DNA of 42,536 nucleotides from Candidatus Eiseniibacteriota bacterium (lineage in GTDB: Bacteria > Eisenbacteria > RBG-16-71-46 > JAFGJU01): the NCBI GenBank assembly GCA_020349905.1, contig CP070702.1:1347868-1390403 (forward strand), read 5' to 3'. Positions within the stretch are counted from its first letter, which is position 1. Every line of letters begins with the position of its first letter. Below are positions 33,469 to 41,941 of this stretch, piece after piece. The position numbers were made by a program, and so were the translations under genes. The notes beneath the pieces are model-generated. The model was not told the DNA's origin. It saw only the letters and a program-made list of their open reading frames with translations, and did no database searches.

Positions 33469-34022
33469 GGAAGATGACTTGGCTCGCGGTGATGCTGTTG
33501 TCTGTTTTGGCCTGCGGCACGCTTCAGGCCGAAGAGGTGGACGTCAAAACTCTGCCGGGATACGTAAACTTGGAGGACATCAAGATTCCAGGCGAGACCG
33601 GAAAGGTGACGGAGATTTCCCTGGGTCCGGGCCTCCTAAAGCTGGCGAGAGAGTCAGCAGATAACGGCGACGAAGAACTGACAAGAGTGCTCTCAAATCT
33701 CAAGTGCATCCAGGTTAAGGCATTCGAGGTCAACCAGCGAGATAGGGGCAAGATACGGACGGCGATGAAGCTGATCGAGGCCAGGCTCGAAAAGGAAGGC
33801 TGGGAGAGGGCCGTCTCTGTCAAGAGCGAGGATGAATTCGTTGTGGTCAGCCTCAAGCAGCGCAATGGTCGAGCCGTTGGGCTTCTCGTTATGGCCCTTG
33901 AGGAGGACGGAGAAGCGGTCTTCGCAAACATCGTGGGGGATTTCGAGCTGGAGGACCTCGGGGACATCGACGAAATGATCGACCTGGGGATCAAGGTCGA
34001 AGTGGAAGACGAAGACGAGTAG
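33465..34022 (+). CDS. DUF4252-type secreted protein, third gene of the sigma operon
   Basis: 185 residues. An N-terminal signal peptide is followed by a mature domain that resembles DUF4252 (KCIQVKAFEVNQ, then a helix and strands ending VVSLKQRNGRAVGLLVMALEEDGEAVFANIVGDF). Cys17 in VLACG could be a lipoprotein site, but the -2 leucine is atypical, so cleavage after LQA by signal peptidase I is equally likely. The C-terminus is very acidic (VEVEDEDE). DUF4252 genes often follow ECF sigma and anti-sigma genes; the function is unknown. The ATG has a strong GAAGGAGGT site and overlaps the anti-sigma stop. Confidence 0.78.
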   Translation: MRKMTWLAVMLLSVLACGTLQAEEVDVKTLPGYVNLEDIKIPGETGKVTEISLGPGLLKLARESADNGDEELTRVLSNLKCIQVKAFEVNQRDRGKIRTAMKLIEARLEKEGWERAVSVKSEDEFVVVSLKQRNGRAVGLLVMALEEDGEAVFANIVGDFELEDLGDIDEMIDLGIKVEVEDEDE

Positions 34023-34113
34023 GCGGGTCGCCACACCTGTCCGAGCGGCGCGAGACGGGCGGCGCACCGCATGGGATTCACGCCCGCAGACCGGGTTCAC
34101 TCAGAATGCACCT

Positions 34114-34142
34114 CGACCCGGACCGGCCGACAGTCCGGGTCG
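34114..34142. terminator. Stem-loop between convergent genes, possible bidirectional terminator
   Basis: CGACCCGGA (34114-34122) pairs perfectly with TCCGGGTCG (34134-34142) around an 11-base loop. It lies between the convergent ends of the DUF4252 gene and rfaE1. There is no T-run, so intrinsic termination is doubtful. A second GGCGGC/GCCGCC stem follows at 34153-34174. Confidence 0.35.
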
Positions 34143-34175
34143 TATCTCATCAGGCGGCTCGGTTGAGGGCCGCCC

Positions 34176-35213
34176 TCACTTCAGCAGGCTGAGAGGACCG
34201 AGTTTTCCCCGAGAGATGGCTCCCTGAAGCTCTTCCGCACTTGTCACCGCCGTGCCTCTCTTCATCACGACCACGGACGCAGCGTACGTGGCCAGACAGG
34301 ACGCCTCCACGATGCTCGCCCCAGCACTCAGTGACAGCGTCACCGTGGCCGCCACCGTGTCGCCCGCTCCCGTCACGTCGGCGATTTCGTCCGACCCAAA
34401 GATGGGAATGTGCACAGGAACCTTCTCCCGCTGAAAAACGGTCATCCCGGAGCTGCCCTGCGTAACCACGAGCGACTGCAGAGCCAGGCGCTCCATCAAC
34501 CTCGTTCCCGCGGCCACGAGAGTCGCACTGTCCCTTATCTCAATTCCCGCGGAGGGCCCGGCCTCGGCCTCGTTAGGAGTGGCCACCGTGGCTCCGCGAA
34601 ACCTGGCCAGTTTGAAACGTGAGTCAGCACAGACCACTTTCTTCTTCACCCGGGCAAGCTCCGTCACGCGAGTCCGCAGCCGGCCGGACACGACCCCGTA
34701 GTCGTAGTCAGAGAATAGGACAGCGTCCACCGACGGCACCATCGAAAGGGCACTCTCTGTAAGCCTGGCCTCGTCCTTTCTGCTGACGGCGGCCCCCTTG
34801 CCCCTGTCGATCCTTATGACCTGCTGTTTGGCGCAGTGGAACCCACCGGCCAGTATCCGTGTCTTCTGGATGCTCTCATACTCAGACGATGAGATCACTG
34901 AATCCGTGCCGACCCCCCGCTCCCGCATCAGACCAAGAAGCCTTCCCCCTGCTTCGTCCTCGCCCACCAGACCGACCGGAATCGCGGTCGCCCCCAGGGA
35001 GGTGATGTTGGCGCACGCGTTCGCCGCTCCGCCTGGCATCACCATGCTCCCGTTGAAGGCCAGGATCAGCACCGGCGCCTCGCGCGAGACGCGCTCCGTG
35101 TTTCCATAGACGTACTCGTCCAGCATGAGGTCGCCGACGACCAGCACCTTCTTGGCGCTGAAACCTCGCACGAGGCTCTTGAGCCTTCCCCTGTCCGGTA
35201 CCACCACTCTCAT
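34176..35213 (-). CDS. rfaE1: D-glycero-beta-D-manno-heptose-7-phosphate kinase domain (RfaE1, N-terminal half of HldE)
   Basis: 345 residues from ATG 35213. PfkB-family sugar kinase: VLVVGDLMLDEYVYGNTERVSREAPV, PGGAANACANITSLGA, and the catalytic DVTGAGDTVAATVTLSL. It phosphorylates heptose-7-phosphate at C1 for ADP-heptose synthesis. The nucleotidyltransferase half is a separate gene (rfaE2), 2.2 kb away across the sigma operon. The ORF is open to 35501, but that part antisense-overlaps dxr codons and GAGAAAGG precedes ATG 35213. It follows dxr by 35 bases and ends the long ribosomal/lipid operon. Confidence 0.93.
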   Translation of the reverse strand: MRVVVPDRGRLKSLVRGFSAKKVLVVGDLMLDEYVYGNTERVSREAPVLILAFNGSMVMPGGAANACANITSLGATAIPVGLVGEDEAGGRLLGLMRERGVGTDSVISSSEYESIQKTRILAGGFHCAKQQVIRIDRGKGAAVSRKDEARLTESALSMVPSVDAVLFSDYDYGVVSGRLRTRVTELARVKKKVVCADSRFKLARFRGATVATPNEAEAGPSAGIEIRDSATLVAAGTRLMERLALQSLVVTQGSSGMTVFQREKVPVHIPIFGSDEIADVTGAGDTVAATVTLSLSAGASIVEASCLATYAASVVVMKRGTAVTSAEELQGAISRGKLGPLSLLK

Positions 35214-35248
35214 AGAGACCTTTCTCCCACGCACACTCCGACCACGTC

Positions 35249-36409
35249 TCAGCGGCCGCAAACTTTGGAAACGAGCTTCTCTGCGACCGCGCGCGCTTCC
35301 CCGTCCGCGGCCATCACGCTCTCCACCGAGCCCGCCTGCCGCGGCTCGAGCCGCTCGAGCGAGTCCTCCAGAATCCGCGGGATGTCGGTAAAAGCGATCC
35401 TCCTCTTCAGGAAGGCCTCCACCGCAACTTCGTCCGCCGCGTTGAGCGAAGCCGGGACGGTGCCGCCGGCGCGCGCCGCCTCGTAGGCAAGCCGGAGACA
35501 AGGGTACTGCTCCAGGTCCGGCTCTTCAAACGTGAGCGTTCCCAGCTCGGCCAGGCTGCAGGACTCAAACGGAGCCACCAATTGCTCGGGATGGCTAAGC
35601 GCGTACAGGATGGGAATCTTCATGTCCGGCCGGCTCATCTGCGCCAGGGTCGTGCCGTCGGTGAACTCCACGAGGCCGTGAACGATACACTGCGGGTGAA
35701 GCAACACACCTATATTTCTTAACGCTATATCAAATAACCACCTTGCCTCCATCACTTCAAGTCCCTTGTTAAGCAGGTTCGCGCTGTCTACGCATATGCG
35801 GCTTCCCATGTCCCACACAGGATGCCGCAGGACCTCCTCGGGCGTCACGGTTTCCAGCTCGCCCATTCGTCGCCCGTTGAACGGGCCTCCGGAGGCCGTC
35901 AGCACTATCCTCCTCACGGACGCCGTCCTTCCCGCCAGGCACTGATGAATCGCGCTGTGTTCACTGTCTATGGGAACCAGCTGCGTGCCTCGCTCTTTCA
36001 CCAGCTTCATCACCAGTTCCCCGGCCAGAACCAGGGATTCCTTGTTCGCAAGCGCGAGGTCTTTCCCCGCGCAAACGGCCTCCACAGTCGGAACGAGACC
36101 CGCGGCTCCCACGAGAGCGTTCACCACGAGTCGGACTTCTGGAAGCCTGACGAGCTCAACCAACCCGCTCTCACCTTGCAGAACCTCGAGGCCCGGACGC
36201 GAATTCAGGCGCCGGAACCTCTCGGCGGCGCCCTCCTGCCCGATGGAGACGAAGTCGGGTCTGAACTCCTCGACCTGCTCTGCCAGGGCCTCCACGTGTG
36301 ACCACGTAGCCAGCCCCGCCACCTTGAAGCGAGACGGGAACTCCCTCACCACGGCGAGGCAGCTTCTGCCGATGGACCCGGTACTTCCGAGGAGCACTAT
36401 GTTCTTCAT
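35249..36409 (-). CDS. dxr: 1-deoxy-D-xylulose 5-phosphate reductoisomerase (Dxr/IspC)
   Basis: 386 residues, full length. It has the NADPH-binding start KNIVLLGSTGSIGRSCLAVV, LALANKESLVLAG, the metal and substrate site PIDSEHSAIHQCLAG, TASGGPF, and PVWDMGSRICVDSANLLNKGLEVMEARWLF. It makes 2-C-methylerythritol 4-phosphate from DXP with NADPH, the committed MEP-pathway step that feeds UppS. Elsewhere it is usually followed by rseP; here it is followed by rfaE1, 20 bases after cdsA. Confidence 0.96.
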   Translation of the reverse strand: MKNIVLLGSTGSIGRSCLAVVREFPSRFKVAGLATWSHVEALAEQVEEFRPDFVSIGQEGAAERFRRLNSRPGLEVLQGESGLVELVRLPEVRLVVNALVGAAGLVPTVEAVCAGKDLALANKESLVLAGELVMKLVKERGTQLVPIDSEHSAIHQCLAGRTASVRRIVLTASGGPFNGRRMGELETVTPEEVLRHPVWDMGSRICVDSANLLNKGLEVMEARWLFDIALRNIGVLLHPQCIVHGLVEFTDGTTLAQMSRPDMKIPILYALSHPEQLVAPFESCSLAELGTLTFEEPDLEQYPCLRLAYEAARAGGTVPASLNAADEVAVEAFLKRRIAFTDIPRILEDSLERLEPRQAGSVESVMAADGEARAVAEKLVSKVCGR

Positions 36410-36429
36410 GTTCCTTCCAGCTCGCCCGG

Positions 36430-37293
36430 TCAGAAGACCACGATGGCAAGGTAGTAGTAGACAGCCGGAGCCGCAAACAGGAGGCTGTCGAATCTATCGA
36501 GAAGGCCGCCGTGTCCGGGAATCATGTTTGACGCGTCCTTGACGTCTGCCTCTCGCTTTATCATCGACTCCACCAGATCACCCAGCTGGGAGGCCACGCC
36601 CGTGATGAGCCCCAGGGCCACCACGTCCACTCCGCTCAGAAAGGGGGCGAAGGTTGCCTTCGCAGCCCAGGCCACGAACGGAGCGGCTACGAGCGCAGAG
36701 GCAGACCCCTCCAGAGACTTGTTGGGGCTTATGCGCGGCAAGAACCTGGTCTTTCCGAAGAAACGACCTCCCAGGTAGGCCGCCGTGTCCGAAGTCCACC
36801 CGAGGAAGAACGGCAGCAGGACGTAGCGGGCCCCCTGCCCGTAGTCCGTACCCACCTTGAGAGGCAGCTCCCTCAGGTAGACGAAATGTGCACCCAGCCA
36901 GCCCACGTAGAACACGCCGAAGATGGTCACGGCCATGTGAGAAACCGAGAACCGCTCGCCTTCCCGGAACAGCTCCAACACGGCGATCAGAATGAGGGTC
37001 GCGGTCAAGAGAAGATCGGCGTACAGCTCGCTCCTGAAGTAGATGTACCAGGTCAGCACCAGCGCCGTGCCAACGCCTATGGCCCTGTAGGGACGGTAAC
37101 CCATCTTCTTCATCATGCGGTAGAACTCGATTATGCCGAGGAAGAGGATGAAGTCCACGAACGCCAAGAAGTAGTAACCCCCGAGGTGGGCCACGTACAC
37201 GAGGAGAGGAATAAAGACGAGCCCCATTAGAAACCTCAGGCGGAAGGATCTGTTCTCCTTCAGATCTGACGCGCTACGTATGTTCCAGGTCAA
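36430..37293 (-). CDS. cdsA: Phosphatidate cytidylyltransferase (CdsA)
   Basis: 287 residues with about seven or eight membrane helices. The C-terminal CDP-DAG synthase signature is QLGDLVESMIKREADVKDASNMIPGHGGLLDRFDS; an upstream block GWTSDTAAYLGGR holds a conserved Asp. It makes CDP-diacylglycerol from phosphatidic acid and CTP at the inner membrane for phospholipid synthesis. ATG overlaps the uppS stop by 4 bases. Confidence 0.95.
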   Translation of the reverse strand: MTWNIRSASDLKENRSFRLRFLMGLVFIPLLVYVAHLGGYYFLAFVDFILFLGIIEFYRMMKKMGYRPYRAIGVGTALVLTWYIYFRSELYADLLLTATLILIAVLELFREGERFSVSHMAVTIFGVFYVGWLGAHFVYLRELPLKVGTDYGQGARYVLLPFFLGWTSDTAAYLGGRFFGKTRFLPRISPNKSLEGSASALVAAPFVAWAAKATFAPFLSGVDVVALGLITGVASQLGDLVESMIKREADVKDASNMIPGHGGLLDRFDSLLFAAPAVYYYLAIVVF

Positions 37294-38045
37294 TCTATCC
37301 TCCCGAACCGTCGCTCGCGCCCCTGGAAATCCCTGACAGCCTCAACGAGGTGCCTCTTCCTGAAGTCCGGCCACAGTGTCTCGGTGACCCATATTTCTGA
37401 GTACGCCAATTGCCAGAGCAGGAAGTTGCTGATGCGAAGTTCGCCGCTCGTACGGATGAGAAGGTCCGGGTCCGGAAGCCCGGCCGTGTACAGATATCGC
37501 TCCACCAGCTCTTCGTCTATTCTCTCAGGCTCAACGCGACCCCGCACGGCGTCCTCGCACATCCTGCGCACGGTGTCCACTATCTCCACCCTCCCGCCGT
37601 AGCTCAAAGCCAGGTTGAGAAGCAGTGCGCTCCCCCCCTCCAGGAACTTCACGGTATCGGCCAGGGCCTTCTGGACGTTTTGGGGTAGGTCAGTCACTCG
37701 TCCTATCACGCGCAGGGCCACGTCGTTCCTCTTGAGCTCATCCCTCTCCTCAGCCAGAGTCCGTTCCAGGAACCGCATGAGTGCGGACACCTCCCTCCGC
37801 GGCCTCCTCCAATTCTCCACGGAGAAGGTGTAGAGCGTCAGCACCTCGACGCCCAGCTCGACGCAACCATCCACGGCCTCTCTGACAGCCTTGCGGCCCG
37901 CCCGATGCCCCTGGATTCGAGCCAGGCCCCTTCGCTCGGCCCAGCGGCCATTTCCATCCATGATGATGGCGATGTGTCTGGGCACTTTGCCCGCTCGTTT
38001 CACGTCCCGGACCAGGTCCGGTAGCTTTCCGGTTCTTGCTGCCAC
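37290..38045 (-). CDS. uppS: Undecaprenyl diphosphate synthase (UppS/IspU)
   Basis: 251 residues from GTG 38045. Hallmarks are HIAIIMDGNGRWAERRGLAR (catalytic Asp), YTFSVENWRRP, and the C-terminal DLLIRTSGELRISNFLLWQLAYSE with WPDF. It condenses isoprenyl units to the C55 carrier for peptidoglycan and LPS. The frame is open to 38144, but that segment would pass through a terminator-like hairpin (38101-38131) upstream; GTG 38045 has GAGAG about 6 bases upstream. The start is not certain. Confidence 0.93.
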   Translation of the reverse strand: MAARTGKLPDLVRDVKRAGKVPRHIAIIMDGNGRWAERRGLARIQGHRAGRKAVREAVDGCVELGVEVLTLYTFSVENWRRPRREVSALMRFLERTLAEERDELKRNDVALRVIGRVTDLPQNVQKALADTVKFLEGGSALLLNLALSYGGRVEIVDTVRRMCEDAVRGRVEPERIDEELVERYLYTAGLPDPDLLIRTSGELRISNFLLWQLAYSEIWVTETLWPDFRKRHLVEAVRDFQGRERRFGRID

Positions 38046-38095
38046 TCTACTCTCGGCCCTCGACCTCTGGCAAGCGCCCACGCCTGGTTCCCCTG

Positions 38096-38131
38096 GCAAA
38101 ATGCGGCTGGCCTCAACACTGCCAGCCGCAT
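38096..38131 (-). terminator. Intrinsic terminator or attenuator between frr and uppS
   Basis: ATGCGGCTGGC (38101-38111) pairs perfectly with GCCAGCCGCAT (38121-38131), an 11-bp stem with a 9-base loop. Read on the minus strand, the stem ends in ATTTTGCC, a short T-run. It lies in the only gap over 100 bases between frr and dxr, so it may end the ribosomal-protein part of the operon or act as an attenuator. Confidence 0.6.
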
Positions 38132-38175
38132 GGGGCCTTCGCACAAGCCTTGCACGTCGGACGCACCAGCCGCTC

Positions 38176-38733
38176 CTACACCTCCATGATCTCCGCCTCT
38201 TTCTTCGTGAGCAGCTCGTCCATCATCTCGATGTGCTTGTCGGTAAGGTTCTGGATCTCGTTCTGAGTCTTCCTGGACACGTCCTCCGAAATGCTGCCCT
38301 TCTTCTCGGCGCTCTTTATCTCGTCGTTACCTTCGCGTCTCAAGTTTCTGATTGTGACGCGACCCTCTTCCACCATCTTTCTGACTACTTTCACCAGGTC
38401 CTTGCGCCTTTCCTCGGTAAGAGAGGGAATCGGTATTCTTATGATGGTTCCGTCGCTCGTCGGATTGAGGCCAAGGTCCGCCTTCAAAATCGCCTTCTCC
38501 ACTTCCGGAACCATCGCGCGCTCCCACGGATGGACAACGAGCAGCCGCGCCTCCGGCGCGCTGACTCCTGCGATCTGGTTGAGCGGGACCTGAGACCCAT
38601 AATACTCCACCCTCACCGGGTCCAGAAGTGCGGTGGTGGCCTTCCCGGTTCGAACCGAGGCCAGCTCCTGTCTCAAGTGCTCAACGCCCTTCTTCATCTT
38701 CTGCTCGGTGTTCCTGAGGATTTCCTTTTCCAT
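38176..38733 (-). CDS. frr: Ribosome recycling factor (Frr)
   Basis: 185 residues from ATG 38733, the standard RRF length. It has the two-domain pattern: helices around LRQELASVRTGKATTALLDPVRVEYYGSQVPLNQIAGV and the C-terminal helical hairpin (EIQNLTDKHIEMMDELLTKKEAEI). It splits post-termination ribosomes with EF-G. Upstream in-frame TTG 38751 is rejected; GGGAG precedes the ATG. It follows pyrH with 4 bases between. Confidence 0.96.
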   Translation of the reverse strand: MEKEILRNTEQKMKKGVEHLRQELASVRTGKATTALLDPVRVEYYGSQVPLNQIAGVSAPEARLLVVHPWERAMVPEVEKAILKADLGLNPTSDGTIIRIPIPSLTEERRKDLVKVVRKMVEEGRVTIRNLRREGNDEIKSAEKKGSISEDVSRKTQNEIQNLTDKHIEMMDELLTKKEAEIMEV

Positions 38734-38737
38734 GCCG

Positions 38738-39454
38738 TCATTCTCCCACAAGCGTTCCGATTTTCTCGCCCAGAATTGCCCGCTTCAGGTTGTCCTTCAC
38801 GTTAACGTCAAATACGATTATGGGAAGATCGTTCTCCATGCACAGAGAGATTGCAGTGGAATCCATTACTCGGAGCCCCTCGTTGATGACCTGGAGGTAG
38901 TTCACTCTTTCCAGAAAGACGGCGTCCGGGTCTGCCATCGGGTCCGCGGTGAACACTCCCCTGACCCGCGTGGCTTTCAGGAGCACTTCCGAGTCGGTTT
39001 CTATCGCGCGCAGCACGGCCGCGGTGTCAGTTGTGAAACAGGGATTACCGGTGCCGGCGGCCATGAGGACTACGTGGCCTTTACGAAGATACTCGACGGC
39101 CGCTCTGCGAACGTACGGCTCTGCCAGCGCTTCCATCCCTATGGCAGAGAGCACGTGGGTGGGAAGCCCCGATCTCTCCAGATGGTCCTGAAGAGCCAGG
39201 GCGTTGATGACCGTAGCGAGCATTCCCATGTGGTCGGCGCTCACTCTGTTCATCCGCAGGCGCTCTGCTTCGGCGCCCCTGAAGATGTTGCCGCCACCGA
39301 CCACTATCCCCACCTGCACACCCATCTCCACGATCTCGCGAATCTCGGAAACGAGGGTGGCCAGGCGTGAGGGGGAGATGCCGGACCGTTCGTCGCCCGC
39401 GAGGATCTGCCCGCTCAATTTGAGGAGGATTCTTTGGTAACGAGTCTCAGGCAT
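38738..39454 (-). CDS. pyrH: UMP kinase (PyrH)
   Basis: 238 residues. The amino-acid-kinase fold has ILLKLSGQILAG, GVQVGIVVGGGNIFRGAEAERLRMNR, GTGNPCFTTDTAAVLRAIE and VFDVNVKDNLKRAI. It makes UDP from UMP and is hexameric, GTP-activated and UTP-inhibited in known bacteria. It lies 12 bases after tsf and 4 before frr, the usual order. Confidence 0.96.
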   Translation of the reverse strand: MPETRYQRILLKLSGQILAGDERSGISPSRLATLVSEIREIVEMGVQVGIVVGGGNIFRGAEAERLRMNRVSADHMGMLATVINALALQDHLERSGLPTHVLSAIGMEALAEPYVRRAAVEYLRKGHVVLMAAGTGNPCFTTDTAAVLRAIETDSEVLLKATRVRGVFTADPMADPDAVFLERVNYLQVINEGLRVMDSTAISLCMENDLPIIVFDVNVKDNLKRAILGEKIGTLVGE

Positions 39455-39466
39455 TTCAGCCGCCTG

Positions 39467-40066
39467 CTATGAGGATTGACCGAGCCGGAAACGCGAGAAT
39501 CTCCTTACAAGAACGTTCTCTCCAAACTTCCCAGCAGCCTCCTTTATCACCTCTTCGACCGACCTCTTCTGGTCCTTTATGAACGGCTGCTCCAGAAGAC
39601 AGTTCTCCTTGTAGAACTTCTCCAACTTTCCTTCTACGATCTTCTCAATCACCTGACCAGGTTTGCCAGAATCTGCGAATTGGGCCGCCAGTATCTCCTT
39701 TTCCTTCTCGACGAGCTCCTGCGGCATCTCGTCCCTGGAAACGACGAGCGGCTCGCTCGCCACCACCTGCATGGCAATGTCTCTCGTGAGGGAATTGAAG
39801 GCCTCAGTTCTTGCCACGAAGTCTGTCTCACAATTGACCTCAACCAGGGCCCCCATCCTCCCTCCGGGGTGGACGTAAGCCTCCACGAGCCCTTCCGAAG
39901 CCTCTCTCGCGGCTCTCTTTGCAGCCGCCGCGACGCCCATCTTCCTCAGAAGTTCGACGGCCTTCTCTGGATCGCAGGAACATTCCGCGAGCGCCTTCTT
40001 GCAGTCCATCATCCCTGCGCCGGTTCGCTCCCTGATTTGCCTTATCAGCTCGCTGCTAATCTTCAT
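39467..40066 (-). CDS. tsf: Elongation factor Ts (EF-Ts)
   Basis: 199 residues from ATG 40066. The N-terminal motif [17 protein letters not shown] and the core [19 protein letters not shown] are characteristic; the C-terminal domain is the short form, giving about 200 residues against about 280 in Escherichia coli. It regenerates EF-Tu-GTP. GGAGG precedes the ATG. The start overlaps the 3' end of rpsB by 11 bases. Confidence 0.96.
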   Translation of the reverse strand: MKISSELIRQIRERTGAGMMDCKKALAECSCDPEKAVELLRKMGVAAAAKRAAREASEGLVEAYVHPGGRMGALVEVNCETDFVARTEAFNSLTRDIAMQVVASEPLVVSRDEMPQELVEKEKEILAAQFADSGKPGQVIEKIVEGKLEKFYKENCLLEQPFIKDQKRSVEEVIKEAAGKFGENVLVRRFSRFRLGQSS

Positions 40067-40952
40067 CCTGGTCCTCCGCTCTTCTTGGCTTCTGCGCGCG
40101 CCGCGAATCTGTCCGCCGATCCGAGTCCCCCTCCCCCGGGCCCTCGTCTGGACCCACCTCATCCTTCGAGGCGTCCTCGGCCTGAGGTTCCTCCTTGACC
40201 TCGCCCTCCGGGGCAGCGGCTTCCGCGGCCGCGCCCGGCTCGACAAACGCGCTGTCCTCGCCCTCTTTGGCCTCCTGCAGTCCCCGCACCACGGAGTCGC
40301 TGACGATCCGACAGAAGAGCTTTATCGCCCTGATGGCGTCATCGTTTCCCGGTATCGGATGGGTCACCACCTCGGGATCGCAGTTGGTGTCCACGATGCC
40401 GACGATGGGTATCTTCAGCTTCGTCGCTTCCGCTACCGCGATTTTCTCCTTCTTGGTGTCGATGACAAAGACGAGCTTGGGAAGGCTGTCCAGTTCCTTT
40501 ATGCCATTGAATATCTTCTCCAGCTTCTGTCTCTGCTTCTCCAGCTGAGCCACTTCCTTCTTCGAGAGCTTCTGGTACGTGCCGTCGGTGCTCATCTGTT
40601 CCAGTTCTTTCAGTCGCTTAATGTTTGAGCGGATCGTCCTGAAGTTCGTCAGCATGCCGCCCAGCCATCGCTCAGAGACATGAAACATCCCGCACCTCGT
40701 CGCTTCCTCGGCTATCGTCTCCTTGGCCTGCTTCTTGGTGCCGACAAAGAGAACCTTCCCTCCTTCACGGGCAATCTCTCTGATCTTCTCAGTCGCGGTC
40801 TCTATGCACTTCAGAGTCTGCTGAAGGTCAATGATGTAGATGCCGCTTCTCTCGATAAAGATGTAGTCCTTCATCTTCGGGTTCCACCGGCGCGTCTGGT
40901 GCCCGAAGTGAACGCCTGCTTCCAGCAGTTCCTTCATTCCTACCTGAGCCAT
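40056..40952 (-). CDS. rpsB: 30S ribosomal protein S2, with an acidic C-terminal tail
   Basis: 298 residues from ATG 40952. The S2 body (about 1-230) has [53 protein letters not shown] and typical metal-site residues. The last 68 residues are low-complexity, rich in Glu, Asp, Pro and Ala and probably disordered; their coding overlaps the tsf start. GAGGAGGAG gives a strong ribosome-binding site. The frame runs to 41033 but nothing there supports a longer form. Confidence 0.95.
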   Translation of the reverse strand: MAQVGMKELLEAGVHFGHQTRRWNPKMKDYIFIERSGIYIIDLQQTLKCIETATEKIREIAREGGKVLFVGTKKQAKETIAEEATRCGMFHVSERWLGGMLTNFRTIRSNIKRLKELEQMSTDGTYQKLSKKEVAQLEKQRQKLEKIFNGIKELDSLPKLVFVIDTKKEKIAVAEATKLKIPIVGIVDTNCDPEVVTHPIPGNDDAIRAIKLFCRIVSDSVVRGLQEAKEGEDSAFVEPGAAAEAAAPEGEVKEEPQAEDASKDEVGPDEGPGEGDSDRRTDSRRAQKPRRAEDQDED

Positions 40953-40992
40953 GGGCTCCTCCTCGTATCGCAGTTTTGGTCCGCCGTCTCCT

Positions 40993-41019
40993 GAAGGCCT
41001 TCGGTCCCTCTTGAAGGCC
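40993..41019 (-). promoter_or_regulatory. Hairpin in the rpsB leader
   Basis: GGCCTTC (40996-41002) pairs with GAAGGCC (41013-41019) around a 10-base loop, and GAAGGCCTTC at 40993-41002 is itself a palindrome that could compete. It lies in the 102-base gap between rpsI and the rpsB ATG. S2 leaders are autoregulatory in several bacteria; that role here is a guess. Confidence 0.3.
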
Positions 41020-41054
41020 ACTGCGTACTTCATGAAGACGTGTGTAGTGACGGG

Positions 41055-41447
41055 CTATCTCTTGGAGAACTGGAATCTCTTCCGCGCTCCGGGCTGCCCG
41101 TACTTCTTGCGCTCCTTCATCCTCGGATTGCGTGTCAACAGGCCCTCTTTTCGAAGCTGGCGCCCAAGATCTGGCTCCGCAGCCTTCAGCGCCCTGGCAA
41201 TTCCCAGGCTCACCGCTCCGGCCTGGCCGCTCAAACCCCCTCCGTCAACCCTGGCCAGCACGTCGTACTTGTCCAACCTCTCGGTGACGATCATGGGCTG
41301 CTGGGCTTCGGCCACCAGAGTCGGCCGTCTGAAGTACTCCTCGAAACTCCGGCTGTTAACCACTCTTCGACCGGAGCCAAGGAAGATCCTAACTCTGGCG
41401 ACGGCCTCCTTCCGCCTCCCGGTCCCAGAAAACTTCTCAACCGACAT
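41055..41447 (-). CDS. rpsI: 30S ribosomal protein S9
   Basis: 130 residues, the usual size. It has FSGTGRRKEAVARVRIFLG, DVLARVDGGGLSGQAGAVSLGIARAL and the conserved basic C-terminal end RKRFQFSKR that reaches the P-site tRNA. It lies 17 bases after rplM, the normal pairing. Confidence 0.97.
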   Translation of the reverse strand: MSVEKFSGTGRRKEAVARVRIFLGSGRRVVNSRSFEEYFRRPTLVAEAQQPMIVTERLDKYDVLARVDGGGLSGQAGAVSLGIARALKAAEPDLGRQLRKEGLLTRNPRMKERKKYGQPGARKRFQFSKR

Positions 41448-41464
41448 TCACTACCTCCGTCAAT

Positions 41465-41905
41465 TCAGATCAGCTTGCCCGGACTCCAGGGCTTCGGGCT
41501 TTGAGCCGCATGCGGATGCTCCGCACCGCGGTACACGTGAAGTTTCCTGAACATCTGCCCACCGAGTTTGGTGTGCGGCAACATCCCCTTCACAGCACGC
41601 CTGAGGATCTCTTCCGGCTCCTTCTCCATCAGGTCCTTGAACGACGTATACCTTGCGCCGCCCGGGTAACCCGTGTGCCTGAAGTAGGTCTTCGTCTCCG
41701 ACTTCGCACCCGTCACGCGAATCTTCTCGGCGTTCACGACGACAACGTGGTCGCCCATGTCCTGATGCCTCCTGTAAGCGGGCTTGCCCTTGCCCATGAG
41801 CATGTAGGCAACTCTGCTGGCCAGCCTTCCCAGGGTCATGCCGTCGGCGTCGACCAGGAGCCATTCAGCGGGACAGTCCTCTCTTTTCATAAAGCAAGTC
41901 CTCAT
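41465..41905 (-). CDS. rplM: 50S ribosomal protein L13
   Basis: 146 residues from ATG 41905. It has WLLVDADGMTLGRLASRVAYMLMGK, GDHVVVVNAEKIRVTG and YRHTGYPGG-type residues (TYFRHTGYPGGARYTS), plus the C-terminal RKLHVYRGAEHPHAAQ. The first gene of the ribosomal operon behind a near-consensus promoter. A GTG three codons earlier is possible, but AGGGGTGG is better placed for the ATG. Confidence 0.97.
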   Translation of the reverse strand: MRTCFMKREDCPAEWLLVDADGMTLGRLASRVAYMLMGKGKPAYRRHQDMGDHVVVVNAEKIRVTGAKSETKTYFRHTGYPGGARYTSFKDLMEKEPEEILRRAVKGMLPHTKLGGQMFRKLHVYRGAEHPHAAQSPKPWSPGKLI

Positions 41906-41941
41906 AGATTCCACCCCTGTAAGGTTCTCCCTAAAACTATT

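Noticed and set aside
38645..38660. GGTTCGAACC, reminiscent of a tRNA T-loop
   Set aside because: It lies inside the frr coding sequence, and no acceptor, D or anticodon arms surround it.
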